Assembly (NCBI RefSeq): GCF_008831285.2
Contig: NC_045140.1
Span: forward strand, 28,837,937-28,896,525
Length of the DNA: 58,589 nt
Direction of reading: 5' to 3'
DNA from: Nymphaea colorata
Lineage: Eukaryota; Streptophyta; Magnoliopsida; Nymphaeales; Nymphaeaceae
Shown one piece after another: positions 40,637 to 54,100 of this stretch; positions within the stretch are counted from its first letter, which is position 1, and the number at the start of each line of letters is the position of its first letter. The position numbers were made by a program, and so were the translations under genes. The notes under the pieces were generated by a model. The model did no database searches, had not been told where the DNA came from, and saw only the letters and a list, made by a program, of their open reading frames with translations.

Positions 40637-43600
40637 GATCCACCCTCCTGAGATGGAGCTTGTCCCCAAGCTCCTGTAGGGAATTGGAGTTTTATCTTGT
40701 CAAACAACTCCCAGGAGGTACCACCATCGATTCCTTCCCATTGAATCAAAACCTCGTGACGGGCTCTTCCATCTCTTGTGACCCATCGATGCTTTAGGAT
40801 TCGATAGGGGCGGTGGCTAACATCGGGTAACGGTTCCTCTCGCTCTGGTACTGGCCCATGATGCGGCTTCAACCGAGAAACATGAAATACTGGATGGACA
40901 AGGGCTGTAGGTGGTAAAGCTATGCGATAGGCTGCCTTGCCAATCTTCTGGAGAACTCGAAACGGCCCATAGTATCTTGGCAGAAGCTTTAAATAGGGCT
41001 GTCCTACCCACGATTTCTGCCTCATGGGCAGCCTCTTTAACCATACCATGTCGCCGACCCCAAATTCTCTGTCTCTACACCCCTTATCATGCGCCTTTTT
41101 CATTCTAGCCTGGGCCCTCTGGATGTTTCGTTTGAGCGTGGCTAGAATGTCATCCCTGTTTCTCAAGGCAACATCGACCTCATCTTCTCTCGCTGTGTCT
41201 ACTCATACCTCGGGACATAACTCGGTGGGTAACCATACAGGGCTTCATAGGGAGTCATGCCAGTTCCTGAATGGAGGCTGGTGTTATAGGACCACTCAGC
41301 CCAAGATAAGTATTTGACCCATGTGTTGGGTCTCTCTCCAGCGTAACACCTCAGATAGGTATCCAGTGTCCTGTTGACTACCTCACTCTGCCCATCTGTT
41401 TGAGGATGATGGGCGGTGCTAAAGTTGATCACTGTACCCGCCATTTTCATATACTCCCTCCAAAAAGCACTGAGGAAGATCGAGTCCTGATCGCAGACAA
41501 TGGTCTTGGGCATACCATGCAGCTTTCCAACGTGATCCTGGTAAACATTAGCAACCATAGGTCCATGGTAGTTTCTAGGTAGGGCCACAAAATGGCTGTA
41601 CTTGGTTAAGCGATCTACCACGACCAACACCGCCTCTTTTCCTTCGGCCCGGGGCATTGCATCAATGAAGTCCATTGATACATCTTCCCATGGTTTGTCC
41701 GGTATGGGCAAGGGGTTCAAGTGCCCTGGAGGCTTGATGGCCTCATACTTTTCGCGTTGGCAGGTAAGGCATGCTTTCACGTAATTTCTCACGTCTGCCT
41801 TCATTCCCTCCCACCAAAACTGCGCCTTAATGCGCCCCATAGTTTTAGCCACGCCTTCGTGACCAGCAATGCTCGAGTCATGAAAATGTTTGAGTAGTTC
41901 ATCCTTGAGAGGCGAGTTCTTAGGTACTAATGCTCGTCTCCTCTTGCAGAGTATCTCTCCTCTTAGCGAATAGTGGGGAATAGACTCTGGATTCTGGCGT
42001 ATGGACTGCTTGAGGAGCCTAAGAGTTAGATCTTGATCTTGCTCCTGAGTTAGTCTATTCCATAGGTCGGTCTCAATCACAGAAAGAGTTTTCAGTTGCT
42101 CTGGCATGCGTGACAAGGAGTCCGCAGCAGAGTTTTCGGTTCCCTTCTTGTACTCTATCGTGAAATCGTAGCCAAGGAGTTTGGCTAACCATCTTTGCTG
42201 GATAGGAGTTGAGACACGTTGCTTCACCATGTACCTCAAACTGCTGTGGTCCGTCCTCACCACAAATCTTCGCCCAATCAGATAGGGCCTCCACTTGTCT
42301 ACTGCCAAGACTATTGCCAAAAGCTCCTTTTCATATGTGGAAAAGGGTTTGGCCCGCTTCGTGAGGGCTTTCGACATAAACGTGATTGGATGACCCTCTT
42401 GGCTCAGAACTGCACCGACACCAACGTCACTAGCATCTGTCTCAATCTCGAAATCCTTAGAGAAATCAGGGAGAGCGAGTACTGGGGCACTCATCATCGC
42501 AGCCTTGAGTTTGACAAAGGCCTCTCTAGCTTTCTCAGACCAGGTAAACTCCCCTTTCTTTAACATGTGCGTTAAGGGAGAAGCGATCAGACCATAGCCC
42601 TTGATAAATCTGCGATAGTACCCTGTGAGGCCTAAAAATCCCCTCATGCCTCGAGGATCCTTCGGCAAGGGCCATTGCTCCATGGCCTGGAGTTTTTCAG
42701 GGTCGGCTCTGACCCCCTCATGTGACACGATGTGACCCAAATACCCAATAGAAATCTGCCCAAAGCTGCATTTGGACATTTTCGCGAATAGGGTATTCTC
42801 CCTCAATACTCTCAACACTGTACGAAGGTGCTCGACATGCTGCTCAATGCTCTGGCTGTACACAAGAATGTCATCAAAGAAGACTAACACGAAGTCACGC
42901 AGGAACTGACGAAACACGTCATTCATACATCGTTGGAATGTTGCGGGCGCGTTCGTAAGTCCAAACGGCATGACCAAAAACTCATAATGGCCGTCATGGG
43001 TACGAAATGCCGTCTTTGAGATGTCTTCCTCATACATTCTAATTTGGTGGTACCCTGACCGGAGATCCAACTTGGAGAATATGCGAGCTCCAGATAGTTC
43101 ATCCAGAAGTTCATCAATAACAGGAATTGGATGTCTATCCTTAACTGTAGCTTCGTTCAAGGCCCTGTAATCCACATAGAATCTCCATGTATTGTCCTTT
43201 TTCTTGACGAGAAGGACTGGCGACGAGAAGGGACTAGAACTAGGCCGAATAATATTGCTCTCTCGCATTTCCTTGACCAATCGCTCAATTTCTAATTTTT
43301 GAGCGTACCCATAGCGGTATGGGCGCACGTTAACCGGCTCTATGCCGTTGGTCAACACTATCCTGTGGTCATATGAACGAGGTGGTGGGAGTCCTTTAGG
43401 TTCCTCGAATATATCCTTGAACTCATCCAAAACTTCCTGAACCTGCTCGGGTACTTCCTCTTCTGACCCTTCTTGAGCGACAACTTCCTCTGCCACTGAA
43501 ACTAACCAAGCTGCTGGTCTCTGGACTGCTATAGCCTTTAGCGCTGCCTTGGGTGCCAAACTAGGATCGACTGCCCTTAGCACTACTTCCTCTCCTCCAC

Positions 43601-45383
43601 CCTCCTTAGGCAGGCACATCTCCATGGTAGAGAAGTCCCACCAAATCCGCCCTAAGGTCTTGAGCCATTTGACTCCAAGAATGATATCCACGCTGGGTAG
43701 AGGGACAACTAGTAAGTCGACTGTATAAGGGATCTTCTGAAGCACGAGCTCTACGTTTGCACACTTGCGAGTGCAAGGGAGGCACTCACCATTGGCCACA
43801 AGTACTTTAAGAGTCGGGTGCTCTTCGATGGTACACTTTAATTCCTTAGCGAGGTGGTCACCCACGAAGTTGTGAGTCGCCCCTGAATCTAGAAGAACAA
43901 GAACTCTTCTCTTGCCAACCTGACCTATTACTCTCATGGCATCAGGTCGGTTGGGGTCGGTCATGGTGTGACAAGCACCCTCAGGAGGTGAGCCTTCTTT
44001 CTCTTGAGGCTCTTCCCGGGCCTCGGATTCCTCTATTTCTTCGATCATAGGGGATTGATCTTCTTCTCCTTCATCGTTGGCGTCACCATCCAAAACCGTG
44101 TAGACTCGAATGTGCTTGCACTTGTGCGTAGGGTCCCACTTCTCTTTACACCAGAAACACTGCTTGTTCTTGATTAACTCCTCTCTTTCTTCACGAGTTA
44201 ATACAAGAGGTGCTCGACCCTTGAAAGCGGGTTTAGGTTCTTCTTTACGTGGAGGGGCTGGAAGGAGTTTTTGCGGTTGAGGGATCTCCCTCACACGGAC
44301 GGTTCCGGGGTTTCTCCATTGTCGGTACAAGGCTTGTTTCTTTCTTTGCCTATCCTCGATGGATCGTGCCTTGGCAAAGCACTTCCTTAACTCGGTGTTA
44401 GGCTCAGCCCGGATATCAATCTGAATTTCCTCCTTCAAACCTCCTACAAACGCGGCAATGAGGGACTTGGGCGTCCAATCAACCATGCTTGCTAAATTCT
44501 CAAACTTGGCTTGGTACTCTTGAACGGATGCGGTTTGTCTTAGATTATGCAACTCGATGTCGTAATCTACATAGGAAGACTCACCAAATCTGAGCATGAG
44601 AGCTTCCTTGAACTCTCCCCACGTATTGACTGGCTCCTTGAGCTTGAGCCATCGATACCATCTCCTAGCCTCGCCGTCGAAGTGTAGAATGGACGTTTGA
44701 AGCCATTCTTCATCTGGAATCATCTGACACGTGAAGTACTCTTCCACTTGGAAAATCCAATCTAAGGGTTCCTTGCCATTGAATCTAGGGAAGTCAATGC
44801 GAACCATAGGAATCCTCGGTTGGTTTCTTGGCGCTGCCTGACGCTCTCTATATGGCTCCCACGAAGGTGGTTCTCGATCTCCTCTATCACCCCATCTTCG
44901 ATCAGAATTAATATTCTCCCACTGTGTGCCTCCAAATCTGGACCTATACTGGCTGGATTGGGGTCCATAAGGCTCTCGGTTTTCCCACTCAGGCGAGGAG
45001 TTATGATGCCCACCGTGATAGTTGTTGAGGTTGGTGGGTTGTGCTTGGAAACCTCCATTATTGCTGTTATTCCCCCTGGGTGGTGGTCTACTAGGGCCGG
45101 CTTGCGAATGGAACGGATTAGGACCTACATTGGGCGGTCCATTGAGTATGCCCTTGCCCTTATCAACGTGGGGCTGTGGGGGATCCGGGTTGTTTCTTCT
45201 AAGGGACTCTTGATTGGCCGTCATGACTCTCATCATCTCCTTGATCTCATCTAACTCGTTGAGCTTAGAAAGTTGTTTCTTGTAATCGCTCATCTCGTGG
45301 CGGATTTTCATAACCTCATTTTCGATGTGAACCATTCTTAGTAGATGGCTGTTCCTCATTGGCTGAGGTCTCCGCCTCAACAT
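40332..45383 (-). pseudogene. Gag-Pol of 'B2', one-base deletions versus B1
   Basis: 45383-41199 gives 1,394 residues that read the same as B1. The frame is then lost by deletion of one C near 41200 (CTACTCATAC versus CTACCTCATAC). 41166-40396 resumes the integrase C-terminus and chromodomain-like module and is cut again by loss of one C near 40473 (GCACTGCTGC versus GCACCTGCTGC). Both lesions are in CC doublets close to the contig end, so they look like sequencing errors rather than true mutations. The left end given is the B1-equivalent stop and is approximate. Confidence 0.85.
40637..40649 (-). other. Polypurine tract of 'B2'
   Basis: Identical to 30313-30325 in sequence and context. Confidence 0.83.
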
Positions 45384-45579
45384 CTGGTGCCTCGGGCACG
45401 ACTTGCTTCTTCTTAACCATTGCGATGGTTAAGTCAAAAACAGAAATCCAAAAACGTCTAAAAGAATCACACGACTGACTGAAAACCACTGACTCTGACA
45501 CTGACAAGAATTCCAACTGTATTCTGCCCTGTATAAAACCAAATGCCGATACTGTACTTGCTTACTGCTGCTCCAAGGA

Positions 45580-45592
45580 GGCTCTGATACCA
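45580..45592 (-). other. Primer-binding site of 'B2' (tRNA-iMet)
   Basis: Minus-sense TGGTATCAGAGCC next to the LTR at 45596; same as B1. Confidence 0.87.
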
Positions 45593-45595
45593 AAT

Positions 45596-48500
45596 TGGTA
45601 GGGTCTTGCCCGTGGCCGACCTAAGTCTGAAACCAACGGCCGTGCCTACCCCCACGATCACCTTGGACCAACCAGAAGACTTTCCTAGGACAAATAAAAC
45701 AATGACACTACCCAGTCGGACAGGACCCCGACTTAAAAATCCCAAATAGGCAGCAGAATACAAGAGAGGTTATTCCCAAACCCAAGCAAAACCTACTACA
45801 CAAATCTAAGAGATGTGAGGCTAATACAAGCGGAAGCGATACATTTGTTAAAAATCACTCAAACTCACTCAAGCAAACCACGCAAACCACGCCTAAACGC
45901 ACAAACCACACCCACCTGTAGGAGGCTAGTGCTGGCACGAGGTCGTGTCCTTGGCGCAGTGCCGCGGAGGTCCCTCTATGCACAACTACGACCTCACGGT
46001 CGGGCTGAAAGCAAAATGCAGAAATAAGTGCTACCTCCCGCATGTCTAAAGAGAGGAGTAGAGTGTACCGGCCAAGGCTAGCTTGGCTAAGCAGTCACAA
46101 GCCTCGAGGTGAGATTTCACACTCGAGGATTATCAGCAACACGGAGAACAAGGCTGGCGCGGGGCTGGAACTCCAAAAGGAAGAAGCCGGGCGTGAAGGC
46201 AAGCCACTCCAAGAGACGCGTGAAGTAGGATCACCTCGCCGGAATCGCCAAGGAGCACTTCAACGCCTTGCTGGATGTCTGGGGGACCTTCTGGAATCCA
46301 TGCCGGAGAGTCGCCGGAAAAAGAGCATAGGTGGCCGGCGGTGGCCGGAGGTCGCCGGAATATGCTGGATCAAGGCCCGCCGGTTCCAAAGACTTCAAGG
46401 ATGCAGCTAGAAATGCCGCGGTCTTCCTTGGTGCTAAGGTTGAAACCAACTAGGCACGGGACTTGGACTGAGTGGGTTCGGACCAGGTGGGGCCAGGTGG
46501 GCCCGGGCTAGGTTCGGCCAACGAGCTAGGTCATAGGTAGAGTAGGCTAGGTAGGTCCTATGGTTAAAGTCTTAGGTTGACCGGGTGTAGGGAAGGGTCT
46601 CAAGTGGGGGTTCCTACAAAGTAGCTAGGGTAGGTTTGAGTAGCTCGATTTAGGGTAGATGGGAAAATGGAAATGGGAAATGCAAGTGGTAACTAGGTAA
46701 GTTCGGGTGAGCTTGGGGTAATTGGGTAGGGATAGAGTTGGCTAAGAATGTGGAGGATATTCCTTAATGGAATTGTCCTCCAAGATTCTAGGCTAGGTGG
46801 CGTCTAGAAGGGCTATCTCCCTATTACGTAGGAGAGAGGCTAGGGATCTTGGTGAGGTGTCTAGGTGAGGTGGCGATTTGGCTGATGAGGTGTGTGGTGA
46901 GAATGATCCTAGCTAAAGTGAGATATGAGGTGGCAGATCACAAGGTGAGCAGCCACCTACAAAGTAGGAGAAGATCTCTCAAAAGAGAACTCGCCCCTTC
47001 CAAATGTGATCCACTAGCTACAAGCTAGGGATGTGGAGGATTTCACTCCAAGGTTCTCTCTCAAGTGCTCCAGATCATGCCACGTGTACAGATGTGTGGT
47101 GGAGATGGCGAAGGGCCCAAGTCAAGCAATCACTTACCGATTTGGGTGAGACAAATGCGGAATCCCCAAATGTGACGACGCAAGAGTGCTTTCCCCAAAT
47201 GTGGCCGGATTTTCCCCAATTGAGGCCGGAATCTCCCAAATGCACACACGAATAACTCGAACACTTGCTGCCCTGGCTGGAGTGATGCCGGAAACAATGC
47301 AGCAGTGGCCGGAATTAGACAATTCCATCCAATTTCCAGAACTGGCCGCGCCTATTCCTCTTGCCGATTCTTTCTTTCTATTGCTTTAATTTTTCATTCG
47401 GGCGTCTTTCTTTTTCTTTTCCTTTTCTTCTTTGTTTTCTTTCTGATTTTTCTCGCCCCCTTTTTTTTCTGTTTTTCTTTCTGATTTCGGCCAGCAAGAG
47501 GGAGGATAAGGCAGTGGCTAAATCTGGTCTTTCTTTGCTCAAACGAACTCAAACAATCGAATGAAACTCATAGAATCAAACGACAATAACAAGAAGGTGC
47601 GTGACTCGTAAAATCGAGTTTAAGGAATATTTCCATCGTGGGAAAAGGCTATCTTGCTGGCTGTGATTCCAGCGAGATCTTCCCTTGGCCGAACTCTTCC
47701 TTAAACTCTCTCAACGCCGTTGCACGCCCCTACAATCGAGTTATGGATGCTTACCTCTAAGAGCCCAAATCTGGAGTGGATACTTCACCTTTCTAGTTGC
47801 CTAGATGATGAAGTCTTCCCGGTACGAAGAGGCCTCTAACCTTCACTGGTGGAGACGTGGAGGCTGCACCGCTATCGTTGATGAAGACGTGGGGAACAAA
47901 TCCGTGGGAAGAAGCACCTTGCGCCGGACGCTTGGAAACTCTTCATTTGGCTAACCCTTTGGCTGAGTGATTAGGGAAGAAGAGAAGAAGAAAGCAAGAC
48001 TAAGAGAGAAGAATACCGTCGGGTATAGCTGCTGCTGCTTGAGGAAATCCAGCAATGGGTACCGAAAATCCCCAAATGTAAGACGGAGGAAGAAGAACGT
48101 GGCTTGAAGAGGAGGCGCGCGCGTGAGAGGGAGAGAACTCGAGTAGAGGAGAAGAGAGAGAGTCGATTCACACAAATGACTTCTATTTCTCAAATTTTGC
48201 ATACAAATCCAAATGAATTCTAAATATTTATAGTACTGAATTAAAAAGCGGATCCAAACAATTGATCCAACCCAAAATCAAAATCTAAAACTGAATTGAA
48301 TACCAAAGCAAATGCGCACTCTAAAATCAAGGAAAACGCAAGCAAACTCAAACTCGAGACTTAGTGTCTCGACCCTAACTCGTCCTCTCCTTAGCCCGCA
48401 CGCTGTGGGCCTTGGTTCAGACCAGAAATTCGCCCTAGGCTGACCCTAAGTGCATGGGTATAGCAAAGACCTAGGCTGGACTAGACCGGACTCGGACTTG

Positions 48501-48774
48501 ACCCCTTTCGCCTTGGTCCTCAAGAGCCTCGCTTAGAGCCGTTGCCTCTCCTCCCGCTCCTCCCTCGGCATCGATTCTAAGCTGAACATGTTCAGTTTGT
48601 AAGGTCTGCACCTGCTGCACTACGCCTCCCTCTCCTCCCTTTCGACCCAGCCTTGAGTCATCTTGGCCTTGAAGGGCCTTTATTGCATGAAGGGCGGCTT
48701 TGCCCCGCGCCCTTTGGCTGCTCTCAGCGACATCTGTGGCTACCCTAGGCCTCTCAGCAGGTTGACCCGTATCA
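45596..48774 (-). repeat. 'B2' 5' LTR (3,179 bp), better-quality copy
   Basis: Matches 35273-38440 but lacks that copy's homopolymer losses, and is followed by AGGAC (48775-48779). It is the more reliable version of the B1 5' LTR. Confidence 0.92.
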
Positions 48775-48781
48775 AGGACTC

Positions 48782-51152
48782 TGTTAGGATCCCGAAACCC
48801 GCGGTCGTCTAACCCGTGTGTCGAGGTCCTACTGCCAAGATCGCCTCGAGGAATCTAGACCAAAAACCTAAACAAATAATACAAGGAACTACCCGGCCGG
48901 ACAGGACCCCGGCGCAAACCCGATAGGACGTGATGAATAAGTAGGGGTAATCCCAAAAACCTAACTAAGTCAAAACCTACTACAAAAAACTACGAGGGAT
49001 GTGAGGCCGTACAAGCGTGCGCGATACAAAAGTACTCTCGCAACTCACTCAATACAAATTAGATTAGGTTAGACTAAGATTTGGAATCTAGAGGATGAGC
49101 CTAGGTGGCGGGTGAGTAGAGGCTATCTCCTAGATGTTAGGAGAGAGGCTAGGGATTAGGTGAAGTGTCTAGCTAGGTGGAGCAAGAAATGTGGTGAGGT
49201 GGATTCGGTTGGTGAGGTGGAGGGGCGAGCTGGAGGGGAGAGACTCCTAAAGGTTTCTAGAAGGGACACTTGGCTGGAGGAGGAAGAACTAGATCCTACT
49301 TTGTTGGAGACAAATCCTAGCTACTCAATCTCCCCCTTAATTTTCTCTCCAAATGGTGGGCGATCCACCAAATGAGGAAAAGATTGTGGAGGGGTTGACG
49401 AGCTGGCCTCTCTCTCTCTCAAGCTGCTCTCTAATTCAACAGGATTAGAACACGTGGCAAGATGAAGGGATGAAATTGAACAAGAAGAAACACTTACCAA
49501 AACGGAGATCGGCTAGGGTTTCTCAAGGTGGCCGGCGGTGGGAGTTCTTCCCCAAATGTCGACCGGAATTTCCCCAATTCTCACCAATGTCGCCTAACTC
49601 TGATGATGTCCGTCAAGTACAGCAAGAAGGGACTGTTTTAGCTAGCTGTCCTATGTCGGAGTTCGCCGGAAGATGTACCAATGTTAACCGGAATAATAGC
49701 AGCGGTGGCCGGACGCCCAAATGTGCGCCGGAATTTGGAATTCTCGTCGGATTTCAACTTTTCTAACTCATCCTTGGGCTGATATTTTTCTATTCTTTTC
49801 TTTTCTTTCTTTTTTTTTCTTTCTCAAGCCCTTTTCTTTCTCTTTTCTTCTGAACTTTCCGGCGAGATTAGCAGATCTGGACCGTGGCTGATTTTAACTT
49901 CAAACCCACAGTTCAATTGCTATTTTCAAACACGAAATCAAGAAATCTACGTGATTAATCAAGGGGAAAGTGGGTGACTCGTAAGAGACCCTTTGAAACT
50001 GGTTTCCACCGTGGGAATGAAGAGATCACTGGCTGGAAATCCAGCAAACTCCTCCTCCTTAAGCCGAACCCAAAGACAAAGAGCAACAACATCGTTGCAC
50101 CCTCTTTCTTCCTCGTTAAGGACGCTTACCTCTTGATCTCGAAGGATGGATGGATGTCTTCTTCTTTCTAGTCGCCTAGATCAATGAAGACCTGCCCTGT
50201 TGGAGTCGTGGCCCTTAACCTTGCTGGTGGAGAAGCTCGGTTGCACCATGGACGCCTTGGATTGAAGTGGGGAAAAACCGGGAGGAAGAGCTACCTTGCA
50301 CCTTGCACTTGGAGACTCCCAAAGCCGATCAACCTTTGGCCGACTGGAGGAGAAGAGCAAAGAAACCAAGGAGAAGAAGATGAAGCCGTGGGTTGAAAGT
50401 CTTGTCCTTGTGGTATTGCAGCAATGGCTGCTGTTCTAGCTAAACTACAGATCTACCGTAGAGAGAATAAGGCATGGAGAAGAAGAAGATTGCGCCTAGA
50501 GGAGAAGAGAGAATTCGGGAGAGGAGAGAGAAGCTAATTCTGCTAATTACTTAATTTCATTCCAAATTCAATCAATGCATACGAAATCAAATGTTTACAA
50601 AGCTTATATAGTAGCTGAAATGGAACGGATCTAAACATTGGATCCGGGTCTGAAACTCAAAGCAATTCACACTTACACAAGGCGCAAAAACAAATACCAA
50701 AGCAAATAGTGAAAAACAAGGACTTGAGACCTAATGTCTCACCATCAAACCGGGTCCTCCTCTCGCCCGCGCATGCTTGGGTTCGACTTGGACCAAGCCT
50801 GCCTAGGTTCGCCCTAGACTGACCCTAAGGGACTCGGGTTTGACCAAGACTAAGGCTGGACTCAACTGGAAACGGACTTGACCCACCTTCTTGATCTTTT
50901 AAAGCCTTGCCTAGAGCCATCGCACTACCTCCCACACCTCCCTCTGTGCTAACTCCAAGCTCAGTTAACGCTTCAACCTTGGGTGAATCCAAGTGCTGCA
51001 CACCTCCCTCTCCTCCCTCTTGACCCAGCCCTGGGTCAAATTGACTATGCTCAGCCCTAGCAAACCGAAGATTGGACTCCTCTTGTCCTCTGTGACTGCT
51101 CTCGGCCACATCCGTGGCCGCTTGTGGCCAATTTGAGGGGTGGCCCGTATCA
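48782..51152 (-). repeat. A3 3' LTR, hybrid C/A (2,371 bp)
   Basis: 48782 to ~49055 is type-C LTR (TGTTAGGATCCCG...). It switches within AAATTAGATTAGG to family-A LTR equivalent to A1 from ~1564, ending GTATCA. The switch point differs from that in the A1 5' LTR (~9628). TATA box at 50603-50610; gag-pol C-terminal codons at 50825-51152. Confidence 0.85.
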
Positions 51153-54100
51153 GATCCACCCTCCTGAGATGGAGCTTGTCCCCAAGCTCCTGTAGGAAAT
51201 TGCAGCTTAATCTTCTCAAACAATTCCCACGAAGTGCCACCATCGACTCCTTCCCATTCAATCATAACCTCATGACGAGGCCTGCCATTACGAGTAACCC
51301 ACCTGTGCTTCAACATACGATACGGTCTAGGTGCAACATCAGGTAAAGGTTCTTGTTGTTCAGGAACTGGCCCGTGGTGCGGCTTCAGTCGAGACACATG
51401 AAAAACCGAATGCACAAGAGTTGTAGGCGGTAATGCAATACGGTACGCTGCCTTCCCAATCTTCTGTAGAACTCTGAAAGGCCCATAGTATTTCGGTAGG
51501 AGCTTCGAATAAGGTTGCCCAAGCAATGATTTTTGTCTCATGGGCAATCTTTTCAACCAGACCATGTCTCCTACCTCAAACTCTCTATCTTTGCGCCCTT
51601 TATCATGGGCTTTCTTCATCCTGGCTTGAGCTCTCTCGACATTCCTCTTCAAGGTGGCAAGAATTTCATCGCGATTCCTCAAAGTGCAGTCCACTTCATC
51701 CTCTCTAGCAGTGTTCACTTCATACCTCAGAATTGTGGTTGGAGGGTAGCCATATAGTGCCTCATATGGTGTCATGCCAGTGCCCGAATGTAGACTGGTG
51801 TTATATGTCCACTCAGCCCATGACAAAAATTTAACCCAAGTGTTGGGCCTCTCGCCAGCAAAACACCTCAGATAGGTTTCCAGTGTTCTATTGACTACCT
51901 CACTCTGCCCGTCGGTCTGAGGATGATGAGCAGTGCTGAAGTTAATAACTGTCCTTGCCATCTTCATGTATTCTCTCCAGAAAGTGCTCATGAAAATCGA
52001 GTCCCGATCACAAACGATGGTTTGGGGCATACCATGAAGGTTTCCGATATGATCTTGGTACACGCCTACTACCATTGGTCCGTGGTAGTTTTTAGGTAAA
52101 GCCACAAAGTGACTATATTTTGTCAATCTGTCCACCACTACCAAAATCGCTTCCTTGCCCTCTGATCTGGGCATCGCATCTATGAAGTCCATGGATACAT
52201 CTTCCCAAGGCTTGTCAGGAATGGGAAGAGGGTTCAAGTGCCCTGGAGGCTTGATCGCCTCATACTTTTCTCTTTGGCAAATGGGGCATGCTTTCACATA
52301 ACCCCTCACATCCGACTTCATGCCTTCCCACCAAAATTGAGCCTTAATCCTTCCCATTGTCTTGGCCACACCCTCGTGACCGGCAGCACTAGAATCGTGA
52401 AAATGCTTAAGCAATTCCTGCTTAAGATCTGAGTCCTTAGGGACCAACGCTCTTCCTTTCTTGCAAAGCATCTCTCCCTTAAGAGTGTAATTGGGGATGG
52501 ACCCCGGATTCTGGCGAGTAGTCTGCTTGAGAAGCCTCAGATTCAAATCTTGGTTCTGCTCTTCAATTATTCTCTCCCATAGGTCTGTGCCTATCACAGA
52601 GAGAGTCTTCAGTTGCTCTGGCACATGAGATAAGGAGTCTGCCGCAAAGTTCTCTGTCCCCTTCTTATACTCAATAGTAAAATCATAGCCAAGAAGTTTG
52701 GCTAACCATCTTTGTTGTGTTGGGGTCGAGACACGCTGCTTCACCATATATCTCAAGCTGCTGTGGTCAGTCCTAACCACAAATCTCCTCCCTATCAGGT
52801 ATGGTCTCCATTTGTCAACGGCCATGACTATTGCCAACAATTCCTTTTCATATGTGGACAAAGGTTTGGCCCTGCTGGTCAAGGCCTTGGACATGAAGGC
52901 TATTGGATGGCCTTCTTGACTAAGCACTGCACCAATGCCCACATCACTCGCATCCGTCTCAATGACAAAGTCTTTGGCGAAATCTGGTAGAGCCAAAACA
53001 GGTGCGCTCATCATTGCCGCTTTAAGCTTAACGAAAGCTTCTTTAGCTTTATCCGTCCAGGTGAATTCTCCCTTCTTCAACATGTGAGTGAGAGGAGAAG
53101 CTATCAGTCCATATCCCTTGATAAAGCGACGATAATAACCAGCAAGCCCCAAGAATCCCCTCATTCCACGAGGGTCCTTCGGTAGCGGCCATTGCTCCAT
53201 CGCTTGGAGCTTCTCAGGGTCTGCTCTGACGCCATCATAAGACACAATATGCCCAAGATACCCAATAGAAGTTTGTCCAAAACTACATTTGGACATCTTG
53301 GCAAACAGGGTATGTTCTCTCAAAACCTTCAAAACGATGCGAAGGTGCTCGATATGCTGCTCCATGCTCTGACTATACACCAAAATGTCATCGAAAAACA
53401 CCAAAACGAAGTCTCGGAGAAACTCACGAAACACGTCGTTCATACACCTTTGAAAAGTCACCGGTGCATTGGTCAGCCCAAAAGGCATAACCAAGAACTC
53501 ATAATGACCATCATGGGTTCTGAATGCCGTCTTCGAGATGTCCTCCTCGTACATTCTAATCTGATGGTATCCTGACCTGAGATCTAGCTTCGAAAAGACA
53601 CGTGCTCCTGATAATTCATCTAACAGCTCATCTATCACAGGAATAGGGTGCCTATCTTTTACAGTTGCTTCATTCAAAGCCCTGTAATCAACGCTGAATC
53701 TCCAGGTGTTGTCTTTTTTCTTAACCAGAAGGACTGGAGAAGAAAAGGGACTAGAGCTAGGTCTAATGATGTTGCTCTCTCGCATCTCTTTAACTAGCTT
53801 TTCTATCTCAGATTTTTGGGCATACCCATATCTGTATGGGCGGACATTAACAGGCTCAGTGCCGTTGGCTAGCACTATCCTATGATCATAAGTTCGTTGA
53901 GGTGGGAGCCTTTGGGTTCCTCGAAGATGTCGTCAAACTCCTTCAACACCTCTTGAACTTGACTCGGTATTTCCTCCTTCTGATCTTGATCAGAAGCTAT
54001 CTCTTTTGGTACGGCTACTAACCAGGCTGCAGATTTTTGAGTCACTAAGGCTCTCAAAGCTGCTCTTGGTTCTAGACTAGGATCTACGGCCCTAAGCACT

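Larger units (their letters stand above)
38590..48774 (-). mobile_element. 'B2': family-B element, probable duplicate assembly of B1
   Basis: Contains a 5'-trimmed copy of the 3' LTR (38590-40636), internal region 40637-45595 and 5' LTR 45596-48774, followed by the same AGGAC and the same flank as B1. The coordinate offset to B1 stays at 10,323-10,331 bp. Each LTR matches the LTR at the same position in B1, not the other one. Differences are almost all single-base homopolymer changes close to the gap. I treat it as one locus represented twice; a true recent segmental duplication is the alternative. Confidence 0.85.

Noticed and set aside
38590-48774. B2 as an independent insertion of family B
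   Set aside because: Identical target duplication, flank and LTR-specific variants to B1 cannot arise by a second insertion.
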